The notes: generated by a model not told the origin, from the sequence alone. A stretch of DNA of 64,000 bases from Moniliella sp. 'wahieum' (GCA_003971905.1 RSEE01000025.1:124001-188000), one strand, 5' to 3'. Positions 13,001 to 27,232 are shown, numbered from the stretch's first letter. Translations and numbers: made by a program.

Positions 13001-14231
13001 GGCGGCGGCCAGCCGAAAGAAGAGGACGCGGTGCGGTGCTCGCCAGAGGGCGGATGGTGGAGGCGCTGCAGTGCTCTTTTTCGCCGGCTGCACTGCCATC
13101 CTGCCGCCGCAGGCTGTGCGCTGCCGTGCCTCCACCCCGCCCACCGCTGCAGGGGGCAGCATGCACATGTCAGCACTCCGCGGCGGCATCCCAGCGTTCA
13201 GCACTGCCAGGCACTGCCTCAGCGGGGCGGCTCAGCACACACCCTGACTCGCCCCCTGCGGCCTCTCCCACGTGCAGGGCAGGCCATGGCGCCTGTGTTA
13301 CGCTCGCATTTCCGACGACGGGGGTCACGCACCAGGCCAGTGTACCTTGGGTGCCCGCACCCGGGAACTTCTTCTGCCGGTAGCGATCGATCCGATCCGC
13401 TCAGATCTCCCAGGCTCAGTCCAGCAGCATCCGGCAGCAGCCCTCCTGAGCGCCTGGGCGCCTGCGCCAAAGACCCAGGGAGCGGCTGCTCTCCGTATCG
13501 GGTCACGTGCCAGGTCACGTGAGGCTCAGCCAGAGCCTGAACTCTCACATGTGGATCTGCGCCCGAGCGGCCGGTACATGGGCCTCTGGCCCATGCTCCG
13601 CACTTGCGACGACGTCACAGTTGTCGAACGCTGCATCCCAATGTCCCGCCAAACGAACGGTACCTCACCACCCCCCCGCCTTGGCTCCATGCTTCTTTCC
13701 TTCTGCCCGACTTCCCCCTGAGCTTCAGACTCCCACCGAACAGCGTCCCTGCTCTCCAGTATCTGTGACAACCACCCTCTGAACTCCGACTCCCCTCCCC
13801 CCCGGCTCGCGTCTCACGTTATGTAAGAAGAGGGCACCAAAATGTTGTTCGCACGTAACATGTAACAAGAGCAGACCTTATCGGGTCATTACCCCAGCCC
13901 GCAGCCCAGGCCCGCCAGGCCCCGGAAGACGACCTGTCCACAGACCCAAGTGAGCGCCGAGAGACCACAGCGTGCAAGTGAGGCGAGTGACGCAAATACA
14001 AAAGAGGTGCAAGCACGTGTAACAGGGAGGGAAGATATAAGAAGGGATAGTAAGAACCGAGTGAACTGCGTCCGGTGAATGGGGAATATGCATGTGGAAA
14101 AAAGAAACAAGTCGGCGGTTCGTCTCCTCTGTGCATCAGTGAGACGAATGGTGGTCAGCCTCAAAGGGATTGTCCATCATGGAAAAGACGAAAGCGTTGC
14201 ATCATCAGTTCGTGTCTGTCAACGACGCAGA
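13001..14231. other. Intergenic spacer upstream of the FLC-like gene
   Basis: The first 250 bases are GC-rich promoter/leader sequence for the minus-strand gene. TGCCAGGCACTG-like and CAGGTCACGTG-like short palindromes occur at 13205-13220 and 13508-13522; CACGTG is an E-box type bHLH site. Beyond 13700 the sequence is pyrimidine-rich. I see no supported gene. Confidence 0.35.
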
Positions 14232-14570
14232 ACGGGTCAGAGGCCGGGAAAGCGCAACCGGGTGGAAAACGCACGTCAAGAGCACCACACGGCCGAGTTA
14301 GGTAGGATACGGAAACGGTTGATTCCCGTACCCTTGTAGAAGCCGCCATACCTATCTCTTTTCCAAACCAGCTGTTACCCATGTCCACCAATCCTATTCT
14401 TTGATGGGCCAGGGGACGGAGAAAGCACCCTGGGCTTGGAGCTGCATCTTGACCACGTCCAGCGGGCAGGATAGCATTACCGAAGCAAGCCCAGCGCATG
14501 CGCCATAGATGACTGAGTCCTGGATGAGCGACGTCCAGACAAGCAACACGCGGAGCAGCCAGCCAGCGAT
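14232..14570 (-). pseudogene. Truncated mitochondrial carrier (SLC25 family), C-terminal part only
   Basis: The frame at 14394-14570 reads SVIYGACAGLASVMLSC followed by PLDVVKMQLQAQ, the PxDxxKxxxQ signature that opens a mitochondrial carrier repeat (about 14430-14465). After frame changes near 14390 and 14350 the typical repeat end follows: GGFYKG, then NRFRILPNSAVVLLT (about 14265-14310). Together these make about one of the three repeats of a normal 300-residue carrier. Upstream of 14700 the DNA is palindromic intergenic sequence and then the divergent UBC8 promoter, so the first two repeats are absent. A truncated copy is the simplest reading; an assembly rearrangement or unrecognised upstream exons are alternatives. 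Substrate cannot be inferred. Confidence 0.45.
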
Positions 14571-14959
14571 GGTGGCAGCGTCTGTGGTGTGGAGCGCTAC
14601 GGAGTAACCAGCCCCTGGTTCTGACTGCCAGCCTCTGCACACGCACGTGACTGCAGTGGCTGGCTGACGCCATGCATCACGCTCATACGATTGCATCTCC
14701 AGCGATGGATGATCGATGATCCTGCTCGAGGGGATCGAGGATCGATAATCGAGAACCGGTAACCGGTCCCAGGCCCATCCCGTCGCTTAGCTAATACACA
14801 GGGGCATACTGCCTGCGGCTCTGAGATCTAAATACCGGAGCCTGGAGCGTGATATGATAACCTCGGCCAGCCAGCCACCCTGTCGGTCCCCAGCCAGCCC
14901 CGCCAACTCAGTCCAGCCCAACCTCCTGTCCCAGCCACCATCTCCCACCCCCCTTCGCC

Positions 14960-15585
14960 ATGTCTTCGCCCCGACGCCGCATGGAGACAGATGTCATCCG
15001 CCTGCTCCAATCCGATTATGAGGTTGAACTGGTCAACGACAGCAACATGCGCGACTTTTACGTCCGCTTCACGGGCCCGGCCGAAAGTATGTGTAGGCCG
15101 TTGTTGCCCCCTATCCACTCAATCGCAATGCTGACCATGATGCTTTCGCAGCTCCCTTTTCTGAAGGGGTGTGGAAGGTACATGTTGAATTGCCGGAAGA
15201 TTATCCGTACAAGTCCCCTTCGATCGGCTTCAAGAACCGCATATTCCATCCCAACATTGACGAAGTGTCCGGCTCCGTCTGCCTCGACGTGATCAATCAG
15301 TCCTGGACCCCGCTTTACCAGCTCGAGAACATCTTTACCCTCTTTCTCCCCCATCTACTTCGCTACCCCAACGCTAGCGACCCCTGAACGGCGAGGCGGC
15401 AGCGCTGTATTTGAGCCACCCAGAGCTCTACAACCAGCGCGTCAAGGACTATGTCCGCCTACGCCTCTGGCGACGTTGGTGCGCGCCAACAGGCGGAAGA
15501 GGAAGAGAGCGAAGAAGAAGAAATGTCGGACGTGTCGGACTTGGAGTTTAGCGATGAGGACGAGGCGGCTCAGATGGAACTGTGA
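14960..15585 (+). CDS. UBC8: Ubiquitin-conjugating enzyme E2, Ubc8/UBE2H type
   Basis: E2 enzyme that accepts ubiquitin on a catalytic cysteine; yeast Ubc8 acts in glucose-induced turnover of gluconeogenic enzymes. The start [18 protein letters not shown] is characteristic of UBE2H. Exon 1 ends after GPAE; intron 15087-15151 (65 bp) has a GTATGT donor, a CTGAC branch point and a GCAG acceptor. Exon 2 continues [20 protein letters not shown], the HPN motif ([10 protein letters not shown]) and the active-site Cys in [14 protein letters not shown] (about 15275-15290). At about 15379-15385 a C is missing from a run of five, shifting [18 protein letters not shown] into the next frame. A second small shift lies at about 15450-15456. 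The acidic tail ([18 protein letters not shown]) reaches the stop at 15583-15585 and is usual for this subfamily. Confidence 0.88.
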
Positions 15586-17136
15586 GAGATCTGGTGTCTG
15601 ATGCGTTGTCTCGCCTTGCCCCCTTTTTTCAAGTGACCGACTTACCAGGCTGGACATTGGTTCTTCATTTTTTGTGCCTTGCATTTACTTTCCTCCCGTT
15701 GCCCTCGGGCTAGGGGCCACCCGTCTAGGCCTATGACGCCCGATCAGGGTGGGCCGATGCCTTTTTTCCCATCCCGCGCACGCAACAGCACCTCCCGAGC
15801 GCTTCTTTTCTGCGACCCGTTTGAGCGCCATGTATTTACTTGTCGTGTACCACTCATGTACTTTTACCGCCCTTGGCATTCATCTCCTTTCTCTACGTCT
15901 CTGTGAATCGTTATCGTCCCGCTTCCTTTTTTCCAGAAGGGCGAAAGACTCCTTTTAATGAATCGAAAGCCCATTGTTTTGTTGTTCTATCTAGTTCAAG
16001 TAGAGATGGTAGTGGGTGGGTGGGTGTGAGAACGAGAAGGGGGCAATGTGCGATGCAGGAGTTGAGCATATATATGGAGGTTGTTGGGCGCCATGGACTG
16101 AGACTGAGGAGAATGGGGCAAAAAGCAGCAATGTTGAAGTTCAATAGGAACGAATAGCAGAGGCAGAGTGCAAAGAAGCACAGCTGGCCAAGGAGGAGAT
16201 GGGGGATGGTAGTGGAAGGGTCTGCACCGCTGGAACTGGGCTGCGTCCGAGGACGAGTTGCGCGTGGGAAGGCACGCCTGGGCTTGTCCTTTGGCCGAGT
16301 GAAGAGAGGATGGTCCGCCGACGGCAGTCTAACTTCGAACGGGCACAGCTGTGGAGGCACAAGCTGATGTGTTGGTACCATAAAATGCCAATTGATGGAG
16401 TGAGCCGTGGACGCGGCTGAGCAGCTGCACAGCTGACGACGGTGGTGTCGCTGCCGATCCCTCCATCCTTCACGTGGCCTCCCTGGACCTGATATCGACA
16501 CGCAAACAGGGCGGGGCGCGCGTTACGCGTTACCTAACCCAGCGCAGCAGCCAAAGTTTGCCAATGGCGACTGGGATGGAATTTGGCATCATGCATCATC
16601 GATCGCCGATCATCGATCGAGCGTCAAGTGCGTCGAGCTGCTGGGCGGCTGCAAGGGGCTGCACCATGCATGATGCATCATGCATCCGGGCTGCATCGGC
16701 CAGCGACAAACAGGCGCCGTGCGTGGAAGGGGGCGGCTGTGCACGCACGGCGCACTGCGGAGCAGAGCAGCGCAGAGAGACTGCGCCCGAGGCGGGGGTG
16801 GGTCTGGGCAGTGCAGGCGTCCGCAGCACCCGCTGGCACCCGCAGGCACACCGCAGCCCCACCGCAGCCCCACGCCAGGTTGGGCGACCATCGACGGCAG
16901 ACAGGCGCCGTGCGGCGGCGGCCCGCGCCTGCCTGGCCGCGGCGGACCTCCGGGGGAGCAGCGCCCGGCGCGGCAGGGGCGCAGTGTCGCCGCTTGCTCC
17001 ACCTCGTCGCCCAGCGGCTGGGATCAACGAATTCAACACGTGGCAACGTGCCACCGTGTCAGCTGCTCCCCGCCGCGCCGCCCGACTCATAAAAGCCCGC
17101 CCGCCCCCGCCCGCCCCTCCTCCCCACCCCACCACC
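15586..17136. promoter_or_regulatory. UBC8 3' flank and GFA1 promoter region
   Basis: Up to about 16200 the plus strand is T/C-rich, as expected after a gene. At 16585-16690 there is a cluster of overlapping palindromes built from ATGCAT, ATCGAT and GATC (for example CATCGATCGCCGATCATCG), then TGCATGATGCATCATGCATC. The last 400 bases are very GC-rich. A TATA-like CATAAAAG lies at 17088-17095, about 42 bases before the GFA1 ATG. A reading frame is open from 16474 into GFA1, but its text is low-complexity GC-driven sequence and GFA1 must begin at Cys2. Confidence 0.5.
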
Positions 17137-19309
<2,173 letters not shown>

Positions 19310-19935
19310 ACGCGTCTGCCCCGCTGCCCCTTTCGCTTCCCTCCGCTTTCGCACGTTGCATACCCCTTTCCCCTGGCCCCTCTGTGTCCTTTCCCCTTAG
19401 CCCTATCTCGTCCACTATGAGTCTGTTTCCGTCCATCCGTATCACTCTCTCCCCTTTGGATTCCAAGCTTCAGCTTCACTACTCTCATCTTTTCTATGTG
19501 ATTCAAGCAGCAATTTGGGCATTGATGGTAACCACGGGGATCTACAGACAGTTTAATATAGTGCGTCTCGCCACGCAGTCGAGCGGGGAAATGAGGAGTG
19601 GGAGCGAGTTCTGAGTGAGGAGTGGGGAGTGAGGGCGATGTGGAAGCGTAGGCGGGGGCCCCGAAGTAGCGCGTGTTCTTCGATCGAGGGGTTGGAAATG
19701 TCGATCCCCATTCAAAATGACACGCACGCAGCACAGAAATCGGGACACTGGGGCCGTCGAAACGAACATTTCAGTCGTATTTTCGTCGTATTGAAATTTG
19801 AACAACCCGGAACGCGGCGCTTGGGCCCGAAAATGGCGACGCGCTCCGCGAGCTCAAACGGGGCCACCGCGTCGTGCCTTCCCCCTCTCTTCCTCTGCCC
19901 TCCACGCGCATCTGTCGCGTCCCACCGCCGGCACA
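19310..19935. other. Spacer between GFA1 and the CDT2-like gene
   Basis: About 100 bases of T/C-rich 3' flank are followed by mixed sequence. No gene is supported. An ORF covering 19629-20531 is a frame shadow of the next gene's N-terminus. Confidence 0.4.
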
Positions 19936-22592
19936 ATGGTCGGGACCCCGCCCTCGCCCTCCGCTGGGTCAGCATCACGCGTACCCCCGTTTCATGCCGC
20001 CCCTTCTCCCTGCCGAGTCACGCCGCGTACCGTCCAGCGCATCCCCAAGGCCGCTTCCCACGCCTCGTCCGCTACAGACAGCGACAGGAACTCCGCCAGC
20101 GGTCGGCGATTCTCCCCTTACCCCGAGGCGCGGCACACTGGTTCCACCGGAATCCAAACCATGCTTCCTCTTCCCATCCCCGAATGCGCTTCGGGGTAAG
20201 AGGCCGGCGCCAACCTATCACTGCACCCATTTCGCCCTCCTTACGCCAACACGCGCCAACTCTTGCCCTCCCCAGTCGACCCCTGAGTCCAAGACGGATC
20301 GAGTCGAGTGAAGGCAGTAGTGGAGAGGGCGAGAATTTCACTGTTCTTTCGCCAACACGACGCTTTCCACGCCCACTTCGTCACCCCGTCGGCATGCTGC
20401 ACCCTCTAGCCCCTCGTCCTACTGCATTTCTCCGGTGCCTTACGATAGCGAGCGGGACGAAGACATGGCTGATGGATCGCTTTCTCCTCCTACCAGCATG
20501 GTCCATGAGCCTTCACCTGAAAGGACGATAAAACGCCACAGGTAGGCCAACCTTGCCCCCTTACTTCCCAACACAAAATCCCTTTTCGGGGGTCTTTCCT
20601 GATCAGTTGCCGCTTTCAAGTGCGTTGGCCCAGTCTGCTACTGGGCTCGGGTGGGGAGGACAATCGGTCTTCGGTCAGCCTGCGGCGCTGGACGTGGTTT
20701 ATAAGCTGCGCTCGAATGGGTTTGGTGGACCACCATTGTTTTCTCCTCTAAAATTCAGTACGTTCCCTCCCTCGTACCTGCGACTCGGGGCCCTTTCTGA
20801 TTCAATGTAGCCAACCGCCTCCGTCTGCTTCAAAGCTTTGGCTCGACCCGCTCGCGGCCGATGGGTGATGCGTGCCTACAACGGCGACCCGGATCTTCTC
20901 TTGAGCCATGAGACGGTGCAAGGGTTTGGGATGAGTTTGGACGAAGATCTGACGCTCCTCTGCGGTGCGTATATGCGCACTCGGCTGGGCGTGGTGGGGG
21001 CGCGTATGGCTCGGCGCGTGAATGGCTCGCGATCTGTGGTGACGACAATACGATCCGATTGGTCGACACGAGCGTTGCCAGCAACGAATATGTGCCCCAC
21101 GTCCGTCTGGAAGCATATGCAGGCAAAGGCACCCAACTGTACTCGGGCTGGCCCACCCGCACGGTGCTCCAAGCGCCAGCAGCCTTCTTCCAAGTCGCTT
21201 GGCGGCCTGACGATCGTGTTTTGGCGGCTGCGACGGCGGATTACCGTATCAACCTGTTTGATGTGGAGCGCAGCTGCTTGCTCGCTACCTACGCTGGTGC
21301 AACGGGAACCTCGCGAGCCTTGGCATTTGATGGCACTCCGATGGCCGTCTCTTCAGCTCCGTCGGACGGGACGGGGCAATCCATGTTTGACACGCGCTGC
21401 CACCCCTTTCGTCCGAGCGCGCGGGGGGGCGGGAGAAGAACCAATGTGCCACTGCCGTGCTCTCTTTGGGGCGCTCACGTGGGATCCAGCGCCCTGTGCA
21501 CCCCGGGCAGCCGTCGATTGACCAACCCAACCCGCCTTTTCGCCCCCGAGCGTGACAGGACTCGAATTTGTACCCTGGCAAACACATGCGCTAGTTACGT
21601 CCTGTGCCAAGGATACAATTTTGCGCAAGTGGGACCTGCGCGCGCCAGCGCAAGATGCCTTGCGACTCCCCTGAGCGAGGAGCGCAAGGGGAGACGGAGG
21701 AGGCGACGGCGTGTTTCACGCCCGAAATGGACGACGAACTTCTTCTGAGGAAATTGAACGTATGGCGGGGCGCGCGACCCTGACACGGGCTTGGTCTGTC
21801 CCAACGAGGCAAGTCGGGCCCTAGACCGACGAACGGCCAGGATGGAAAGCCCGTGTCCAGCGGTCAAATCCGGCATCTCGCATCGCTCCCAAAGAAGTAT
21901 CACGCGACTTGAGCTCAAAGGCACGACGTGCAGGCTCCGCACCCGGCGTGTCGGGCCTGGCTGTGAGTGAGGGGATCGTGTATGCGTCGGCGACGGACGG
22001 GAAGGTGTATGGTGCGTCTATGGCCGACCTGGCCACTCCTCTTGGAGGAGCCGTGTTGGCTCATCCGCTACTCAAGGATAGCACGGTGCTCACCCCCCTC
22101 GCTGCCAGTGCCACCCACGGCATCTTGGCGGTGGGCGGCAATATGGGTGATGTGGCGCTGTTTGACACGTTGGCCTCGAGCTCGCCGCCTCGGCCGAGCT
22201 TGTCAGCGGGCAAAACACGTTCACTTATAAGGGCCGGCACGAATGGGACGAGCCATGCTCTGTCGGGCGGCCACAAGGATGGGTACGTTATCTCGCTCGT
22301 GTTCTTCGGGGTTGCTATGTCTGGTTACTGATCTGACGTTGTGTGTGCGTCCAGCTTTGAGGTCAACTCGCTGTCCTGGGCCGAAGGGGCTGGGGTGCCG
22401 ACGCTAGCCAGTGCGGCCGACGACTTGACTGTGCGTGTCTGGCAGCGGACCAAGTCGAGTGTGAGCGCGCGAGGGAAGAGCCGAGCGACGAGTACGATTG
22501 GGCCTGACGCAAATGACACGCGAATGCGCAACAGCCTGAGCGCTCACCGGGCGCCCCGAAGAGCTAGTGGATGGGCGTGTCGGTTGGAGTAG
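19936..22592 (+). CDS. CDT2: WD40 protein resembling Cdt2 (DTL), substrate receptor of CRL4 ubiquitin ligase
   Basis: CRL4-Cdt2 degrades replication regulators such as Cdt1 in S phase. The N-terminus from 19936 is disordered and Ser/Pro-rich (MVGTPPSPSAGSASRVPP). WD40 text follows in several frames: GDDNTIRLVDTSV (about 21040), FQVAWRPDDRVLAAAT (about 21190-21240), a DTRCHPF block (about 21390), VTGLEFVPWQTHALVTS then RKWDLRAPAQDALRLP (about 21555-21675), GLAVSEGIVYASATDGKVYG (about 21955-22015), AVGGNMGDVALFD and TLASAADDLTVRVWQR. The WDLR at about 21635 is a WDxR (DWD) box, the DDB1-binding signature. Likely introns are about 20541-20605, about 20759-20810 and 22283-22354 (GTACGT donor, CTGAC branch point). 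Many small frame changes occur. The WD40 and DWD calls are firm; the Cdt2 assignment rests on overall order and a DTRC-type repeat. Confidence 0.6.
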
Positions 22593-23201
22593 GGACTGCG
22601 TAGGCAGCATGGATGTGCTGCGGCATGGGCTGGCTGGGATGGATTGCATCGACAGACATGTGCAATCTTCCACACCGATTCATCTTTTCATCTCTGGTCG
22701 ACCTCGAATTAACAAGTAGTTAGGCGGGGCGGAGCCATCCTGCACACGGTGGGGTAAATGTATGAGCGCGATCGTCCCCGCCACACGCCTCTTTCACGCC
22801 CGCGCAAGAACGCGCGAGAGGGGCAGAAGACAAAGCTACTAGTACGTGTGGAGGCGGCTGGCCACATCCTATATCCAACTCCAAGGGCACCGGCCGCCGT
22901 GCCGAGTCTCAGCAGCCAGCGCTCAGCGGTGCTCAGCCTCGCGCTTCGCCTCTGCCCCGCAAACGCCCCTTTCGACAGCCTCTCGCAGTCCGCCTGCCCC
23001 CGCGGCCGCACTGGACAGCTCAGACACAGCTGGCCGGCCCATATAGGCCGGGGCGACAAGTGTACTTCCACTTCAGTCGACAGTCATTTTCTTTCGGCTC
23101 CCCCTCTTCACCACCACCGCTTCTTCCCTCTCCCTCCCGCCTTGGCCCCGGCCCCCCCAACCTCTGCGCAAGGCAGCCCCGATGGACCTGCGTGACCGGA
23201 G
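22593..23201. other. Spacer upstream of the disordered-protein gene
   Basis: A pyrimidine-rich tract at 23075-23165 (CCCTCTTCACCACCACCGC and similar) resembles a fungal leader. No gene is supported. Short frames here are not coding-like. Confidence 0.35.
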
Positions 23202-24543
23202 ATGCTGGACGATGCTGTCCTGGCGCCATCGCACGCTCCGCACGCCGCCTCCGCCGACAGTATAGTAGGAGCTGCATATTTGCCCAGGAGCACCTTAACC
23301 TGGGACCGATGGGCACCTCGAGGTCTTGGGCGAAAGAGGCGCAGCAAGGACCTTTTCTCGCGTCCCCCTCCTCGGGTCACCCTAAATGATGCTTCGCTCG
23401 AGAGTCCTCCGCACCTTCCCGACTTCACATCCCAAGAAGACAACAACTCTTCGGCCACGCGGTTGATACGGATCGCCAAAGAGCAGCCCGTCCTCGCTGT
23501 GCCAGCTTTTGGCCGGGCGCGAGCCGATGCTTCCCACCTTACGCCCCTTCCACTTCCCTTGCCGCTCGATCCAGTCAAGCCGACGTTTCCTCTCGTTCTC
23601 GCCACACCCGCACCGCCTCCATCTCTGCCCAACGAACGTTGGAACTAGCCTTGGCCGAAGCAATGACTACATCGCCTTGCTTAGGTCGAGTCAAGCGCCG
23701 GATACCATCCGGTTCCTCTCTCAGTCTGGTTCCCGCTCATGTCGTGCACGTCAGCGTGTGTCAAGTGCGGTGTTTCAGAATGCAAGAGCTGCCAGGGCGG
23801 ACCAGGAGCTTGATTCCCTTGTTGCCCAAATCGCCGAATTGGCTAGGGACGCCTCTTCCTCCGACTCGAGCGATTCCGACAACAACTCGCCTCATCTCAT
23901 CCCTTCACCATTACCTCCTGAGCACCGCTCTGTCGAAAATCCTATTTTCTCCTTTGGTCCGGAAGATCATTTGCGCACACCCATCCTGGCACCTGCCCAT
24001 GTGCTCCAGACCTACGCGCAAGTGCCAGACACGAACGAATCCAACTTGGAGCACACCCCAGCCAATCCGCCAGCCAAACGGCCACGCCTAAGGCATCCCC
24101 ACTCTTCCGTGCATCCACATATGGCAGCCCTGGGTCGTACACTTCGTCTCTAGCTACCACGGCCTCGCCTGGACCGAGCAGGACCACAAGCCCACAAGCA
24201 CATAGCAAGCCACACCCCTCCCCCTCCTTTCGTGCCGATAACCAGCGAATGGATGAGCCAATCCGCTTCCATCTTACCTCGCCAGAAGGAATCCCGCAAT
24301 TGCCTACTTTTCCGACCCCACCCGCCCTCGGAGCTGCACTGGCATCGACCTCGCATTCATGTTGCGGACGCTGCCGACTTTTTCAGGTCGCAAACCCGGA
24401 CCGAAGATAACTCTGGAGTGTTCAGGGATGGGACCTTGGCTTCCGATGCAGGATCTGACGACTCCGGTTCAATCGACTGGAGGTCCGCCACAGGGCCTGA
24501 CCCGGAAGAAGACGAGGGACTAGGCCACCATCACGTTGCCTAA
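23202..24543 (+). CDS. Unrecognised disordered protein
   Basis: I do not recognise this protein. From an ATG at 23202 the text reads MLDDAVLAPSHAPHAASADS, then GLGRKRRSKDLFSR, RLIRIAKEQPVLAVPAFGRAR and a Pro/Leu-rich stretch. It continues in a second frame from about 23750: ADQELDSLVAQIAELARD (a possible short coiled coil), a Ser/Asp run (about 23860-23885), NPIFSFGPEDHLRTPILAPA and a basic PPAKRPRLRHP patch that could be a nuclear localisation signal. It ends in an acidic segment (DAGSDDSGSIDWRSATG and PDPEEDEG) with a stop at 24541-24543. Composition and codon pattern look coding. No domain or catalytic motif is visible. A nuclear regulator is possible but is only a guess from the basic and acidic patches. 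Confidence 0.4.
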
Positions 24544-25309
24544 TAAGCAGCATCCATTGGGTGGATCCACGAGAGTGGCGGTGGGTTCGATCGAACCCAG
24601 AGTGATGCATACTGCCATACCTAATCTGCTCTAGAAGGAATTTGATGGGACCACTGACCCATGGTGAGACGAAGTTATTGCTGCGGGAAGCAGATATCGG
24701 TCCCCCTCTTTCTTCAATTCGAGAGAGTGCGATACCTCCCTTTCTTCTTCGAGCCAATTTTGGTTCGCAAAAGCATTGTACACAATCTGTTTGTCGTCTC
24801 TGCAGGCACTGCCGTGGCATGGGTTTTTACTTTTCATCGTATAGGTCATCAATCCCTGGCCCGACCACAGCCCATTGCTGTTGGTTTGCACTCCCATCAC
24901 TCAAAGGCTACCAACATTCTTAGGTGTTGAGTCTTCTCAAAACACCCGGAGCAGATACTAGCCCCTTCGGCTGCATGGTAACACCGCGATAGACACTAGT
25001 ATACGAGAGGGAAGTTCTCTCACGTATAAATGAAGAATCACCCTGTCCACCCGCTATGCCAGCTCAACTATGGTCCAACTGTATACACCAAGACTCGAAG
25101 CAGTATAAAGTTCCGGAGGCCATTCAATTGCGACCTGTTCCTCGATGAAACTACACAGAGCATATGTACATGCAAAGAAAACGTTCATGAGATACAGGCG
25201 GGAAACGGAGAGAAGTGAAAGTGAGGTGTCGCGCATACATAGCTTGACATCCACGCGCGCACATGCAGCACTCGATCGACGACTTTGACGGATATTGAAT
25301 GGTCAAACC
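24544..25309. other. Convergent 3' spacer
   Basis: Lies between the stops of the plus-strand disordered protein and the minus-strand monooxygenase. It is less GC-rich than its surroundings, and no gene or RNA is supported. Confidence 0.4.
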
Positions 25310-27232
25310 TTACTCGGATTTGGCGACAAGAGAGCCATAGGGTTTAGCGTAGGCAATCACCGGATCGTCCTTGTCGACATGGGGCAATGCGCCAAAACCA
25401 AAGATACGGTTTCCATACCACTTCCACCACGGCATCGTTGACGGCATCTTCTTGTGCTGGGGTAGGTTGGTGTACACCAGGTCTGACCAATTGGGGAAAG
25501 TGAGCCGGTGACGCATGAAAATCTGGCTTTCGGGATACATTGCTGTCACCCGCCCCGAATTAAGATCCTCATACCACGCTCCACAACGAAGGCTAAACAC
25601 CGTCCGGGTCATAGCCTTGCAGATCCAGTTGAGGTCGTTCAACTCGGCCGACAACTTGACATCCACAGTAGGTACTTGCCGGTCCACAGGAGCCAGGCCC
25701 ACATCGTGCTCCCGGGTCTCTGGCAGCGGGGAATGGCTGATCGCCCGCCAGGTGGGACCCGGGGAAGCAAGGATGGGCTTGAAAATCTCAAGGAGGAACC
25801 GAATCTGGGACTCGGTAGTGAAAATAACCCTTGAAACGAGAAAAGTCAGAGGCACGAATTAGACAAGGCACGGTGGTACCAAAAGGACACGGGGAGGGAA
25901 TGCGTACGAAGTATGGCCCGTTGTAGAATTGGACCCCATAAGAATGCCTAAGTTGGGGAAGTTGGCCTGCATGGAGAACGGTAGGCAAAGTTGGCACCTC
26001 GGCCATAAGTAGTCCAATGCTGATGCATCTCTTCCCCGTTACGGCCATAGATGAGCATAGGGAATCCCGCCCGCAGCACGGAGAAGCCAATGCTCATGAT
26101 GATGACATCGGCATGAATCTGGCGGCCATCTTTGGTCTCGACGAAGTCCTTTCCAATTTTCCCTAGATTCTCTGGGATCAGTTCAATGTTGGGCGCATTG
26201 AGGCTGGCGAGAGTCACTGTCGAAGATGCGACGCTTGCAGCCAACGGTCAATTCTTGGTCCGTCGGGATGAGCATGTCCCAGTACTTTGGGCGCAAGGCG
26301 GTGGACGTGGGCAGTACAGGCGCGCTTCCATCGTGCACGCAGGAAATCGCCAAATCGTCCCAACTTGGTCAGGTTGAAGCTGAATTCACAGAGACAGAAA
26401 ATGGCGAAACGGTTGATCCACATGACGAGCGGAACATGGCGGATTAGCCACTTGAATCCTGGAATATATTCCAGGGGATTGCCAGGAATAGGGGCGATCC
26501 AGTGCTTGGAACGGGCAAATTGAGTAGAGTCTTGGCTTCGCGCCGAACGATTGGGATCAGCTGAGACGCGGTGCAACCATTACCGACAACCACCACATCC
26601 TTGTTCTTCAGGTCAACGCTGTGGTCCCACCGCTGTGAGTGGAAGATGGGTCCAGTAAACTTTTCGTGACCGGGAATGTTGATTTTGTTGGGCTCACTCA
26701 GTCCCCCGACGGCCATGACAAAGACCTTGCTCACGTAGTGGTACTGACGTGGGGTTGCAGCATCGCCTGACGGATTGACGTCTTGGGCAATAAAATGCCA
26801 GAGTCCTGTAGCATCGTCAAAGCGCGACTCGAGAACGACCGTGTTGACCCGGGCACGCTGAGTAACATGGTACCTATCAGCCACATTGGTGAAGGTACTG
26901 CTTCAGCTCCGCCACGCCGGGGTGCAGCTTGGACCAGTATGGGTTCTGAGCGAAGGAGAAGGAGTAGAACGGAGCTGGGATATCACAGGCACAGCCCGGA
27001 TAGGAGTTGGCGTGCCACGTCCCTGATAGTCCACTCTCTTTCTCCAGGATCAACACGTCGGTAACACCCAGTTTCCGCTCCAGTTGGATGGTCATGGCAA
27101 TGGAGGATACGCCGCCGCCGACAACGATAACCTCGTGATAAGCAGGAGTGAGCTTGTACGCATCGGCATAGGCCGAGTAGGCCCCAGGGGCTCGATGGAG
27201 GGCGGAAGAGGTGTCGAGACGGAGGCAGACAT
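25310..27232 (-). CDS. Flavin-dependent monooxygenase of Baeyer-Villiger/FMO type
   Basis: FAD- and NADPH-dependent enzyme inserting one oxygen atom into ketones or soft nucleophiles. The FAD-binding motif VIVVGGGVSS lies at about 27110-27140. It is followed by KESGLSGTWHANSYPGCACD and IPAPFYSFSF, the GTW...YPG...D block of BVMOs. The fingerprint region FTGPIFHSQRWDH (about 26630-26665) matches FxGxxxHxxxW(P/D). The NADPH-side Rossmann motif is VVVVGNGCTASQLIP (about 26555-26600). Further C-terminal blocks are WDMLIPTDQELTVGC and ADVIIMSIGF. The start at 27232 gives MSASVSTPLPPSIEPLG; directly after it one G of a run is missing (about 27182-27185). An intron at 25830-25907 separates the last exon, which ends ending ...AKPYGSLVAKSE at 25310. 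Substrate is unknown. It stands alone, with no neighbouring biosynthetic gene. Confidence 0.8.

Noticed and set aside
16474-17136. Long in-frame extension upstream of GFA1
   Set aside because: The text is low-complexity GC-driven sequence, and GFA1 needs Cys2 right after the first Met, which fixes the start at 17137.
21541-21600. tRNA-like stretch with a GACTCGAATTTGTACC motif
   Set aside because: The arms do not pair, and in frame it encodes VTGLEFVPWQTHAL, a WD40 strand of the CDT2-like gene.
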